Below are positions 9,470 to 16,581 of a DNA stretch of 64,000 nt, piece after piece. Below the pieces are notes generated by a model. The model ran no database searches, was not told the origin of the DNA, and was given only the letters and a program-made list of their open reading frames with translations. Source of the stretch: an uncultured Roseibium sp. (GTDB taxonomy: Bacteria; Pseudomonadota; Alphaproteobacteria; Rhizobiales; Stappiaceae); assembly GCF_947496995.1 (NCBI RefSeq), contig NZ_CANMFD010000002.1, forward strand, positions 186,001-250,000, written 5' to 3'. The position numbers and the translations under genes are program-made. How positions within the stretch are numbered: the first letter of the stretch is position 1; each line of letters starts with the position of its first letter.

Positions 9470-10267
9470 TTACGGACAGACAATGCGCATGCCGTCATAA
9501 GCCGGCTCGATGTTGTCCGGCAGTTCCCGGCAAAGGCTCCTGTAGTCCAGATCGTTGTGAAGATTGGTGAAAACGGCTTTTTTCGGGGCCAATTTCGACG
9601 TCAAGGCAAGGGAGTCTTCCAGGCAGAAATGGCTGGGATGTGGACGGCGGCGCAGGCAGTCAAGGATGAGATAATCAAGTTTTTTCAGTGTGTTGACGCT
9701 TGCGTACGGGATATCGGAGACATCGGGGACATAGGCGGTATCGCCGATGCGAAATCCAAGCGCATCGATGTCGCCGTGGGTGACTGCAAGGGGTTGAAAC
9801 GTCAGTGGACCACCTTCCCCCGTGATCGTTACCGGGGTGCCGGGTTCCATGAGACGATGCTCCAGGATCGGCGGGTAATTGGAGCCGGGCGGTGTTTCAA
9901 AACAATAGCTGAAGGCATGATAGGCGCGCTCGAACGTCGAGGCGTCCATGAAGACCGGCATCTTCTTGCCGGAGCGCACCATGAAGGCGCGCAGATCGTC
10001 GATACCATGCAGATGATCGGCGTGTTCATGGGTATAAAGGACCGCGTCCAGATGAGAGATTTCGGCTCTGAGCAATTGTTCGCGAATGTCCGGGCCGGTG
10101 TCTATCAACACGGTTGTGCACCCGTTTTCCCCATGTTTTTCCACAAGAAGTGCACATCGGGAGCGCCGGTTTTTAGGCTCATCGGGGTCGCAGTCGCCCC
10201 AGTCGTTGCCGATGCGCGGCACGCCGCCGGAAGACCCGCAACCGAGGATCGTGAAGACGACGCTCAT
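9470..10267 (-). CDS. MBL-fold metallo-hydrolase (PhnP-like)
   Basis: Metallo-beta-lactamase-fold phosphodiesterase/hydrolase of 265 residues. The dinuclear metal motif THEHADHLHG is present, with further ligands expected at TDTGPD-like, VTHGD and DCLRRRPHPSHF segments. The N-terminus TILGCGSSGGVPRIGN and two cysteine-containing stretches recall PhnP-type proteins. ATG 10267 overlaps the tatD-like stop by four bases (ATGA), the usual tatD-MBL pairing in alphaproteobacteria. The natural substrate is unknown. Confidence 0.88.
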   Translation of the reverse strand: MSVVFTILGCGSSGGVPRIGNDWGDCDPDEPKNRRSRCALLVEKHGENGCTTVLIDTGPDIREQLLRAEISHLDAVLYTHEHADHLHGIDDLRAFMVRSGKKMPVFMDASTFERAYHAFSYCFETPPGSNYPPILEHRLMEPGTPVTITGEGGPLTFQPLAVTHGDIDALGFRIGDTAYVPDVSDIPYASVNTLKKLDYLILDCLRRRPHPSHFCLEDSLALTSKLAPKKAVFTNLHNDLDYRSLCRELPDNIEPAYDGMRIVCP

Positions 10268-11070
10268 TCGTGCGAAGCCTGCGTGTTGAGAGCCGACTGC
10301 GGTACCTTGCGGAACAGCCGGAAGAAGTTTTCGGTCGTCTGCCGGGCGATTTCCTCTTCGGACACGCCGCGCGTTTCAGCCAGTACGGCGGCGGTCATGG
10401 CGGTATAGGCCGGCTCGTTGCGTTTGCCGCGCCTGGGCTGCGGAGCGAGATAGGGCGCGTCGGTTTCCACGAGCAGCCGGTCCGCCGGAAGCTCCCGGGC
10501 AATGTCGCGCAGTTCCTCGGAGCGCTTGAAGGTCAGGATGCCGGAAAAGGATACGTAAAGACCAAGCTCGATCCCGGTCATGGCAAGCTCCCTGCCGGAG
10601 GAGAAACAGTGCAGGAGGGCCGGAAAGGCCCCCTTCCCCATTTCCTCGCGCAGAATTGCGGCCATGTCGTCGTCGGCATCGCGGGAATGGATGACCAGCG
10701 GCAGGCCGGTCTGACGTGCGGCCTCAATGTGAATGCGCAGCCCTTCGGCCTGGGCATCACGGGGAGCCTTGTCATAAAAGTAGTCGAGACCGGCTTCGCC
10801 GATGGCAACCACCTTGGGATGAGCCGCCAGCGCGATGATCTCGTCGGCGGGGATGCCGCGCTCGGTTCCAGCGTTATGGGGATGCGTGCCGACCGAACAA
10901 TAGACCTGCGGGAATTCCTCCGCGATGGCGCGCACCTGATCGAACTTGCGGATATGCGTGCAGATCGTCACCATCAGGTGGACACCTGCCTGCGCGGCGC
11001 GGTCGATCAGTTCGGCGCGCTCGCCGTCGAAATCGGGAAAATCGAGATGGCAGTGGCTGTCAACGAGCAT
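10264..11070 (-). CDS. TatD family metal-dependent hydrolase (DNase)
   Basis: Cytoplasmic TIM-barrel metal-dependent hydrolase of 268 residues. Metal-binding motifs appear in order: DSHCHLD at residues 4-10, GEAGLDYFYDKA, HSRDADDD, LHCFSSG and VETDAPYLAP. Known relatives are 3'-5' exonucleases acting on DNA or D-Tyr-tRNA-like substrates. It is coupled by ATGA overlap to the metallo-hydrolase and lies 148 nt after holB. Confidence 0.9.
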   Translation of the reverse strand: MLVDSHCHLDFPDFDGERAELIDRAAQAGVHLMVTICTHIRKFDQVRAIAEEFPQVYCSVGTHPHNAGTERGIPADEIIALAAHPKVVAIGEAGLDYFYDKAPRDAQAEGLRIHIEAARQTGLPLVIHSRDADDDMAAILREEMGKGAFPALLHCFSSGRELAMTGIELGLYVSFSGILTFKRSEELRDIARELPADRLLVETDAPYLAPQPRRGKRNEPAYTAMTAAVLAETRGVSEEEIARQTTENFFRLFRKVPQSALNTQASHE

Positions 11071-11189
11071 GAATGGTCCAGAAATCGGTCTGTGTGCGGG
11101 GCGTTCGGAATTTGTGCGTCAGCGCGACTTGATAGCCGGAAACTGAAAAAATCCCAAGATGGTGGCCGCAGGTTTTCAAAAGCAGCCAT

Positions 11190-11208
11190 TTGACAGCGGT
11201 TCTGTCAA
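11190..11208 (-). terminator. Hairpin just after holB
   Basis: Perfect 7-bp inverted repeat TTGACAG / CTGTCAA with loop CGGTT, 10 nt past the holB stop on the minus strand. The following U-tract is short and displaced, so termination is likely partial. It may separate expression of holB from tatD. Confidence 0.45.
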
Positions 11209-11218
11209 CCGGAGAAGA

Positions 11219-12280
11219 TCAGGCGGTACGAAGCGCCAGGAAGAAGTCCAGAACCACCTGTTTTCTATCTAGATTGAGTGCGTCTGCGTCGCTGATGGCC
11301 TTGTTGGTCCTGTCCCACAGTTCCACAAGCGGGTAAGCGTTGCGAACGCCGCTGGCAAGGTCGCGCCGCATGCGTTCGTGCAGCCAGATCCGGGCGATAT
11401 GCTGGAAGCTTTCCCAGTTGTCGGACTGGCCGCGCGCGGCGATGAGATCGGCAAGTGCGTGGACTGCCGCCAGGTCCAGCTTCTCGGCGTTTTCGGCGTG
11501 CTTTTTCAAGCCCTTGGCGATGGTCAGACCGTCTCCCGACAAAAGCGTGATCGCCGCGCGCAGGCTTCCATCCGCGGCTTCGGAGATTTCACGCAGATCG
11601 TCTTCAGCCGGAATGCTGTCGGGTGCCAGATCACGCAGGGCGTTTGAAATATCGTTGCTGCTCAAGGGCGAAAGATCCAAACGCCGGCAGCGCGAGCGGA
11701 TCGTCGGCAGCAACCGTCCGGGCGCATGACTGAGCACGAGGAACAGGCAGCGTTCCGGCGGTTCCTCCAGGATTTTCAAAAGCGCATTGGCCGAACTGAT
11801 GTTCAGATCGTCGGCGGCATCGACAATGCAAATGCGCCAGGAGTTTGCGGAGGCTGTGGTGCCGAAAAAAGACACTGTGCGCCGGATTTCATCGACCGGC
11901 AGGTCCGACTTGAACCGCTTGGATTTGTCGTCCCAGGGCCGGCGCAGATGCAGGACATTGGGATGACCGCCGGCTTTCAGCTGGCGGGCGACCGGATGAT
12001 CGGCGGGTACGGACAGATCCTGCGCAGCGGCGACATCGGCGCCAAACCGGTCTGGATGGGCAAGGGCGAACCGTGCAAAGCGAAAGGCCAGCGTCGCCTT
12101 GCCGATGCCCTTCGGACCGCCGAGGATCCAGGCGTGATGAAGACGCTCGGAGCGGTAGGCGTCGAGAAGAGCCCGTTCGGTGGCTTCATGCCCGATCAGC
12201 CGGTCTTTTTCGTGCGGCGGTGGAAAGCCGGGCAGCACATCGACTTCGGGCCGGACCGCAAGATCCTGAGAGCGCGCCAT
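11219..12280 (-). CDS. holB: DNA polymerase III subunit delta'
   Basis: Clamp-loader delta' subunit of the replicative polymerase, 353 residues. The AAA+ domain starts with RLHHAWILGGPKGIGKATLAFRF, giving a GxxGxGKA-type P-loop, and continues with ICIVDAADDLNISSANALLKILEEPP and the sensor-type LPTIRSRC segment. The zinc-binding cysteines of the enterobacterial protein are absent, common in alphaproteobacterial homologues. The start shares one base with the tmk stop (TGATG), giving translational coupling. Confidence 0.92.
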   Translation of the reverse strand: MARSQDLAVRPEVDVLPGFPPPHEKDRLIGHEATERALLDAYRSERLHHAWILGGPKGIGKATLAFRFARFALAHPDRFGADVAAAQDLSVPADHPVARQLKAGGHPNVLHLRRPWDDKSKRFKSDLPVDEIRRTVSFFGTTASANSWRICIVDAADDLNISSANALLKILEEPPERCLFLVLSHAPGRLLPTIRSRCRRLDLSPLSSNDISNALRDLAPDSIPAEDDLREISEAADGSLRAAITLLSGDGLTIAKGLKKHAENAEKLDLAAVHALADLIAARGQSDNWESFQHIARIWLHERMRRDLASGVRNAYPLVELWDRTNKAISDADALNLDRKQVVLDFFLALRTA

Positions 12281-12969
12281 CAGCGGGCCTCCTTGCGCGT
12301 CACTGCCTGCGCATCGTCGGCGGTGTTCAATTCACCGGCGAACCTGTCGCTCACAGCTTTGCGAATGGCGGTTGCGACGTATTCGGGATCTTTCGTGCCA
12401 TCGACGACCGCAAAGCGGAAAGCTTCTTCCTTTGCCAGTTCGACGAACAGTCTTCTACGGCGCTCGTGGACGTTCAGCGCCTCGCCCTCGAAGCGGTCCG
12501 GGCCGCCGCTATCATCGGTCTGCGAGCGGCGCGCCACTCTCTTCAGGCCGATTTCCGCGGGAATGTCGATCAGGATAGTCAGCTCCGGGCGGACACCGGC
12601 GACCGCAGTTGTTTCGAGAAGTTTCAGATAATCCGTGTCGACCCCGGCCTCGCCCTGATAGACTCGGGTGGAATCGGCGTAGCGATCGCACAGCACCCAT
12701 TGGCCGCGATCAAGGGCGGGTTTGATCGTGGTATCGACATGGTCCGCCCTTGCGGCGGCGAAGAGCATCGCTTCCCCTCTCGGGCCAAGGTCCTTGACCT
12801 CGCCTGACAACAGAAGCGCGCGTATCTTTTCCGCACCCGGCGAACCTCCCGGCTCCCTGGTGACCAGAACAGATTGCCCGAGGCTTTCCAGATAGACTTT
12901 CAGGCGGGCGATCTGGGTCGATTTCCCGGCCCCCTCACCGCCCTCGAAAGTTATGAAATGTCCAGGCAC
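12280..12969 (-). CDS. tmk: Thymidylate kinase
   Basis: dTMP kinase, 229 residues, making dTDP for DNA synthesis. The P-loop GGEGAGKSTQ is at residues 9-18, followed by TREPGGSPGAEKIR, the DRYADSTRVYQGEAG substrate motif, and an arginine-containing lid region. It sits directly upstream of holB with a one-base overlap and 81 nt after the carboxypeptidase homologue, the conserved arrangement in Rhizobiales. Confidence 0.95.
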   Translation of the reverse strand: MPGHFITFEGGEGAGKSTQIARLKVYLESLGQSVLVTREPGGSPGAEKIRALLLSGEVKDLGPRGEAMLFAAARADHVDTTIKPALDRGQWVLCDRYADSTRVYQGEAGVDTDYLKLLETTAVAGVRPELTILIDIPAEIGLKRVARRSQTDDSGGPDRFEGEALNVHERRRRLFVELAKEEAFRFAVVDGTKDPEYVATAIRKAVSDRFAGELNTADDAQAVTRKEAR

Positions 12970-13050
12970 CTGATCTCGGCTCCGATTGCGAGGCTGTTCA
13001 GAAATGTTTCGGCCGACTCATATCAGGTCTTGGGGCGGATGTTGATATCT

Positions 13051-14268
13051 CTATCCGATCCATCCGAAGAGCAGTTCCTGAAGGCCGTCCACTGCGCGTC
13101 CGAACAAGGTCCCTTGAGCGACGGACGCGCCGGTGACCAGCGGCGCCCTGTAGACGACGCCGTCCTTGCCGATGACCTGCAATTCTCCTGCCGGCCTGCC
13201 TTCTTCAAGCGGCGCGACGAGCGGCCCCTCGTAGACCACGCGGATGCGGTAATCCAGTGTTCCGCCCCGGGCGAGAAGGACGTCGATGTCCTTGCGCGCC
13301 ACAAGCGGTACGCTGCCGCTCGTGCCGCCGAAGACCCTGCCTTCGGCAACCACGTCACCTGAGGAAAAGAGCGTCTGAACGGCGAAAAACTCCCAGGCGC
13401 CTTCGATGACTTCCTGCAGGGTCTGAAGCCTGTGTTTGTCGGATGTCAGACCGGCGACCGACGCAATCACCCGGCGTCCGTCGCGGTTGACCGACCCTAG
13501 ACCGGCGTAACCATCCGTGGGGTCGGAGCCGCCGCCGAGACCGTCCAGATTGCGGATTTCACCCAGAAGCGGGTTCTTGTTGCGCTGGAAGATCTTGTTC
13601 CAGGTGAATTCCGGCAGGGAAAAAAGCGCATAACGTTGCGGATGGCTCTCGAGGATATATTCGGCGAGGCGCGTCTGATCGCGCACGGTGGTGCGTGCGG
13701 GCTGGCTCTCGTGGCCGGTCGGGTTGGAGAACTGACTGTTTGTCATGCCTATGGAGTGCGCCAGCCGTGTCATTCGCGCGGCAAAGGCCTCCTCGGATCC
13801 GTCGAGACACTCGGCCAGAACAATTGCAGCGTCATTGGCGTTGTGGACGAGCAGGCCCTTGAGAAGATCGTCCACGGAGATCTCGGACTTGATGGCGGCG
13901 AACATGGTGGAGCGGCCTGAGGGCGCTCCGCCCGTCCGCCAGGCGTGTTCGCTCACCTTGCAAAGCTGGTCCGGCTGCATCTCGCCGTCCTTCAGTGCCT
14001 GAAAGACAGTTGCGGCCGTCATCACCTTGACGAGCGATCCGGGCGCGAACGGTTCGTCCGGCGCCTTGGCGTATAGGATTGTTCCGGATGCCGGTTCGTA
14101 GAGGAACGCTTTCGGCGCCTTCGTGGCAATGGCCTCGGCAGCGTTGAGGGGCGAGACCTGTCCCGATGCGAAAGCAACAAGTCCTGCAACGGCAATTACT
14201 CGGAGAACAGTACCGAAGGAAGCATGGCGTGATTTTCTCAGTGAGTTTCCGGATCTTGCTGAACGCAT
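13051..14268 (-). CDS. D-alanyl-D-alanine carboxypeptidase (DacF-like) homologue with altered active-site motifs
   Basis: Low-molecular-weight penicillin-binding-protein homologue of 405 residues with a signal peptide (VLRVIAVAGLVAFASG). The first catalytic motif is intact as SLVK at residues 78-81. The second motif, expected as SxN, reads N143-A-N145 in VHNANDAA, so the serine is replaced. The third, expected as KTG in DGLKTGHT, reads G245-G246-G247 in DGLGGGSDPT. I checked both substitutions on the nucleotides. A C-terminal beta-rich domain of about 100 residues follows. It may be inactive or act as a binding/scaffold protein. Start 14268 is chosen to give a normal signal peptide; an upstream alternative is 14331. 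Confidence 0.85.
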   Translation of the reverse strand: MRSARSGNSLRKSRHASFGTVLRVIAVAGLVAFASGQVSPLNAAEAIATKAPKAFLYEPASGTILYAKAPDEPFAPGSLVKVMTAATVFQALKDGEMQPDQLCKVSEHAWRTGGAPSGRSTMFAAIKSEISVDDLLKGLLVHNANDAAIVLAECLDGSEEAFAARMTRLAHSIGMTNSQFSNPTGHESQPARTTVRDQTRLAEYILESHPQRYALFSLPEFTWNKIFQRNKNPLLGEIRNLDGLGGGSDPTDGYAGLGSVNRDGRRVIASVAGLTSDKHRLQTLQEVIEGAWEFFAVQTLFSSGDVVAEGRVFGGTSGSVPLVARKDIDVLLARGGTLDYRIRVVYEGPLVAPLEEGRPAGELQVIGKDGVVYRAPLVTGASVAQGTLFGRAVDGLQELLFGWIG

Positions 14269-14335
14269 CTGAGTTCTTTCACCCGTCGACAGTTCATCCA
14301 GATTTAGACCGTAGCGCCTTCCAGCCGGCAAACAG

Positions 14336-14364
14336 ACAGCAGTCCCTTGAAATCGGACTGCTGT
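14336..14364 (-). terminator. Hairpin terminator of rlpA
   Basis: Perfect 10-bp inverted repeat ACAGCAGTCC / GGACTGCTGT with a 9-nt loop, abutting the rlpA stop codon. On the minus strand the stem ends in CTGTCTGTTT. It separates rlpA from the downstream carboxypeptidase gene. Confidence 0.65.
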
Positions 14365-15453
14365 TTATTCCGCAGTGGCTCTGGCTGCCAGCTCGCGCAT
14401 CGACAGTCCGGATGAGGACGTGGTGATGAGCAAGGCGTGGGCTTCGGAAATACGCTTGTTGGCGGCAAAGGAGGATATCGCGCTGCCATCAATGAGGCCG
14501 GTCGGCGTGCCTGGTGCCGGTACGCGCAGAACACCGAGGGTTCCCTGGGCAGGCGCAGGACCGGCGGTGTAAGCGGAGCTCACCGGTTCAAACCTGTTGT
14601 TGGATGCGACCTTGATGGTCGGGCTGCCGGCCTCAAAGGCAATTGCGGGGTCAAACGCAACTGTCAGGCTCGCGGGGCTCTGCGCCTGATAGGCGGCAAC
14701 GGAAGGTGCCGCGGCCAGATACGGACGCGTTGCAGGTGCCGGAACATTGCCAAAGACGACGGTCGGGGCTGCCTGAATAACTTGCGGTTCCGCCTGGGCG
14801 ATCATGGTTCCCGGACGTGTCGTGCCCGGTTCCACAGCACCAGGTCCGCGATAGGACGCCATCAGGAAGCTTTCGTCCTGGCCGTGCAGGGGAGCCTTGC
14901 CGACATATTCAACCTTGACCTTGCCGACACCGGCAGTCTTGGTGCCGAGCATCGTGGCTGCCCGTTCAGATAGATCGATCACGCGGTTACCATGGAATGG
15001 TCCGCGATCGTTGACGCGAACGACCATCGAACGGCCGTTTTCCACGTTGGTTACGCGCGCATAGGACGGCAAAGGCATCGTCGTATGTGCTGCGGTGATG
15101 GCGTTGCGGTCAAAGATCTCGCCGTTGGCAGTCTTGCGGCCGTGGAATGTCGGCCCGTACCAGGAGGCCAGTCCTGTTTTCTTGTAGTTCGGATCTGTCT
15201 TTGGATAGTACCACTTGCCGGCAATCTTGTATTTCTTGCCGACGACGTAACGTCCGCCGCCTTTCGGCACTGGTTTGCCGGCGGCCACCATGCGCGGGCT
15301 GCCTTTGACGCCGTATTTTTTCGGGCTGAACTTGGCGGTTTCCTGGGTGGTGCTGCTGCAGGCTGCGGCTACGGACACCGCGGCGATGATCATCAGCCCT
15401 GTCCGCATCTGGGCCCAGATACCGCTGTTGAATCGCGCTTCGGAGGATTTCAT
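14365..15453 (-). CDS. rlpA: RlpA-family septal ring lytic transglycosylase lipoprotein
   Basis: Outer-membrane lipoprotein of 362 residues. The lipobox ends VSVAAAC with the modified cysteine at about residue 32. The double-psi beta-barrel of RlpA follows: GLASWYGPTFHGRKTANGE, then AAHTTMPLPSYARVTN and MVVRVNDRGPF, which contain the conserved catalytic-type residues. The C-terminal half is Ala/Pro-rich and low in complexity, and there is no recognisable SPOR domain, unlike the E. coli protein. RlpA enzymes cleave denuded peptidoglycan at the septum. ATG 15453 is chosen to fit a lipoprotein signal. A hairpin terminator follows the stop. Confidence 0.88.
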   Translation of the reverse strand: MKSSEARFNSGIWAQMRTGLMIIAAVSVAAACSSTTQETAKFSPKKYGVKGSPRMVAAGKPVPKGGGRYVVGKKYKIAGKWYYPKTDPNYKKTGLASWYGPTFHGRKTANGEIFDRNAITAAHTTMPLPSYARVTNVENGRSMVVRVNDRGPFHGNRVIDLSERAATMLGTKTAGVGKVKVEYVGKAPLHGQDESFLMASYRGPGAVEPGTTRPGTMIAQAEPQVIQAAPTVVFGNVPAPATRPYLAAAPSVAAYQAQSPASLTVAFDPAIAFEAGSPTIKVASNNRFEPVSSAYTAGPAPAQGTLGVLRVPAPGTPTGLIDGSAISSFAANKRISEAHALLITTSSSGLSMRELAARATAE

Positions 15454-15898
15454 TGAAGACGTTTCCGCCACGTGGTCTGTCCCCTGGACTACCGCCTGGC
15501 AAGATTGCCCGTCTATCCCATCCATACTGCCGTCCTACTCAATTACGCGCCGGCGGCCCCGCGACTCACGCGATACATTCCGGCGCGTGGTTCGATCCGC
15601 GTCGGTTCACAGGCATTTCAGATCTATCGATCATTCCCCGCAAGACGCACTGCCCCCGCCGTGAGTCTCGCAATCTGCCTACTAAAGCGTATTTTTATTA
15701 CTTCAAAGTAAACCGACCGTCGAGGCTCCACGCCGCTTTCATTTCAACAACTCCCACCTTTCTGCCGTCAGCCATTCGACAGACCTGCCGGTTCTGTCTC
15801 CAAGTATCGGAAAACACGCCCTTTTTGCGTTGAGTGACCGGCCGTTTCAGCGTGTTGCATGCAGGGCACAGTCGGCCAAAATTCGGCAATAGGTTGCT
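15454..15898. other. Non-coding region upstream of rlpA
   Basis: No convincing gene. Short frames exist on both strands but lack ribosome sites and family features. The stretch around 15685-15720 is AT-rich and contains the 14-bp dyad TTACTT-CA-AAGTAA at 15698-15711, which could belong to the rlpA promoter region on the minus strand. Confidence 0.4.
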
Positions 15899-15916
15899 AT
15901 GTGACCTACATCACAT
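15899..15916. promoter_or_regulatory. Perfect CRP-type binding site
   Basis: ATGTGA-N6-TCACAT is a perfect palindrome matching the CRP-family consensus TGTGA-N6-TCACA. Its centre (15907.5) lies 41.5 bp upstream of position 15949, the start expected from the TAGATT element at 15937-15942. That is the class II activator position. Whether the organism's CRP-like protein binds it is inference. Confidence 0.6.
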
Positions 15917-15936
15917 TCACACCTGACCGATCCGCG

Positions 15937-15942
15937 TAGATT
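15937..15942 (+). promoter_or_regulatory. Candidate -10 element (TAGATT) of a CRP-dependent promoter
   Basis: TAGATT resembles the sigma-70 -10 hexamer. No good -35 lies 17 nt upstream, where the CRP-type site's downstream edge sits instead, as at class II CRP-dependent promoters. A transcript would begin near 15947-15950 and run into the hairpin array and tRNA-Ser. Confidence 0.4.
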
Positions 15943-15954
15943 CACCATGTTGCC

Positions 15955-16122
15955 GATGACTGCTCAGTCATCTGCATTGCTGGATCCCACCTCCAGCATT
16001 GGCCGCCGGTTCAAAACCCTGCCCACGACACCGGACCGGCGGCCCCTGCCCTTTGGTTTTGTTCCGGTCCCGCAGCGCAAGCCCTGCCCCTGCAAGCGTC
16101 CGGTACCGGAACAAACCGAAGG
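15955..16122 (+). repeat. Array of four consecutive hairpins; candidate structured RNA
   Basis: Four inverted repeats follow each other almost without gaps. They are GATGACTG/CAGTCATC (15955-15972); TGCTGGA/TCCAGCA (15978-15984, 15992-15998); GGCCGCCGGT/ACCGGCGGCC (16001-16010, 16035-16044); and a long arm of about 18 bp with one bulge and one G-U pair, around GTTCCGGT/ACCGGAAC (16050-16068, 16105-16122). No frame across it shows a ribosome site. Orientation is inferred from the promoter-like element upstream. It could be a regulatory RNA, a tRNA leader, or an interspersed palindromic repeat. Confidence 0.55.
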
Positions 16123-16263
16123 TGCGGCACGTCGCCGGACAAGACCTTCCACACGAATTCCACGACCCGAACACGGACGATGAATGCGCGCTCTTGACTT
16201 TCGTTCAAAGACGAAGGAAACGGAGGATCGGCAGCAGGCATTCTTCCGAACGCGGCTGCCTGC

Positions 16264-16353
16264 GGTGAGGTGGCCGAGTGGTTTAAGGCAGCGGTCTTGA
16301 AAACCGCCGTGCGTGAGAGCGTACCGTGGGTTCGAATCCCACCCTCACCGCCA
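16264..16353 (+). tRNA. tRNA-Ser (anticodon TGA)
   Basis: 90-nt class II tRNA. The acceptor stem GGTGAGG (16264-16270) pairs with CCTCACC (16343-16349), followed by discriminator G and an encoded CCA. The anticodon stem GCGGT/ACCGC encloses CTTGAAA with anticodon TGA at 16298-16300, the long variable arm is present, and the T arm GTGGG-TTCGAAT-CCCAC is canonical. A T-rich stretch (TTTTTCTTTT) follows and may terminate transcription. TTGACT at 16194-16199 could serve as a -35 for a local promoter. Confidence 0.97.
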
Positions 16354-16512
16354 TTTTTCTTTTATGATCAAACACCACAAAATCATCTGAAAACCGACTT
16401 TCTTATGGAACCAAACGGCGCGACGCGCGTTTGTGTATCAAACCGGTGCGTCCGGAGTGTCATATTTGGCTCCACGCAGGCATCTGTTCTCCGATGCTCG
16501 ACCACCATTTGG

Positions 16513-16538
16513 GTTCGGCCGTAACTCAATAGCCGAAC
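16513..16538. repeat. Inverted repeat upstream of the FAD/NAD(P)-binding protein gene
   Basis: GTTCGGC / GCCGAAC, 7 bp perfect with a 12-nt spacer, 44 nt before the start codon at 16582. It could be an operator or a leader hairpin. Confidence 0.35.
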
Positions 16539-16581
16539 TTGCGGCCCAGGCAGACGGCAAACTGGTGGTGAGATACTTCAC

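Noticed and set aside
15990..16030. A GGTTCAAAACC stretch reminiscent of a tRNA T arm
   Set aside because: No acceptor or anticodon stem can be formed around it; the arms pair as part of the 10-bp hairpin instead.
15947..16268. Several overlapping short frames on both strands upstream of tRNA-Ser
   Set aside because: They coincide with GC-rich inverted repeats, lack ribosome sites, and no single frame is favoured; a structured RNA fits better.
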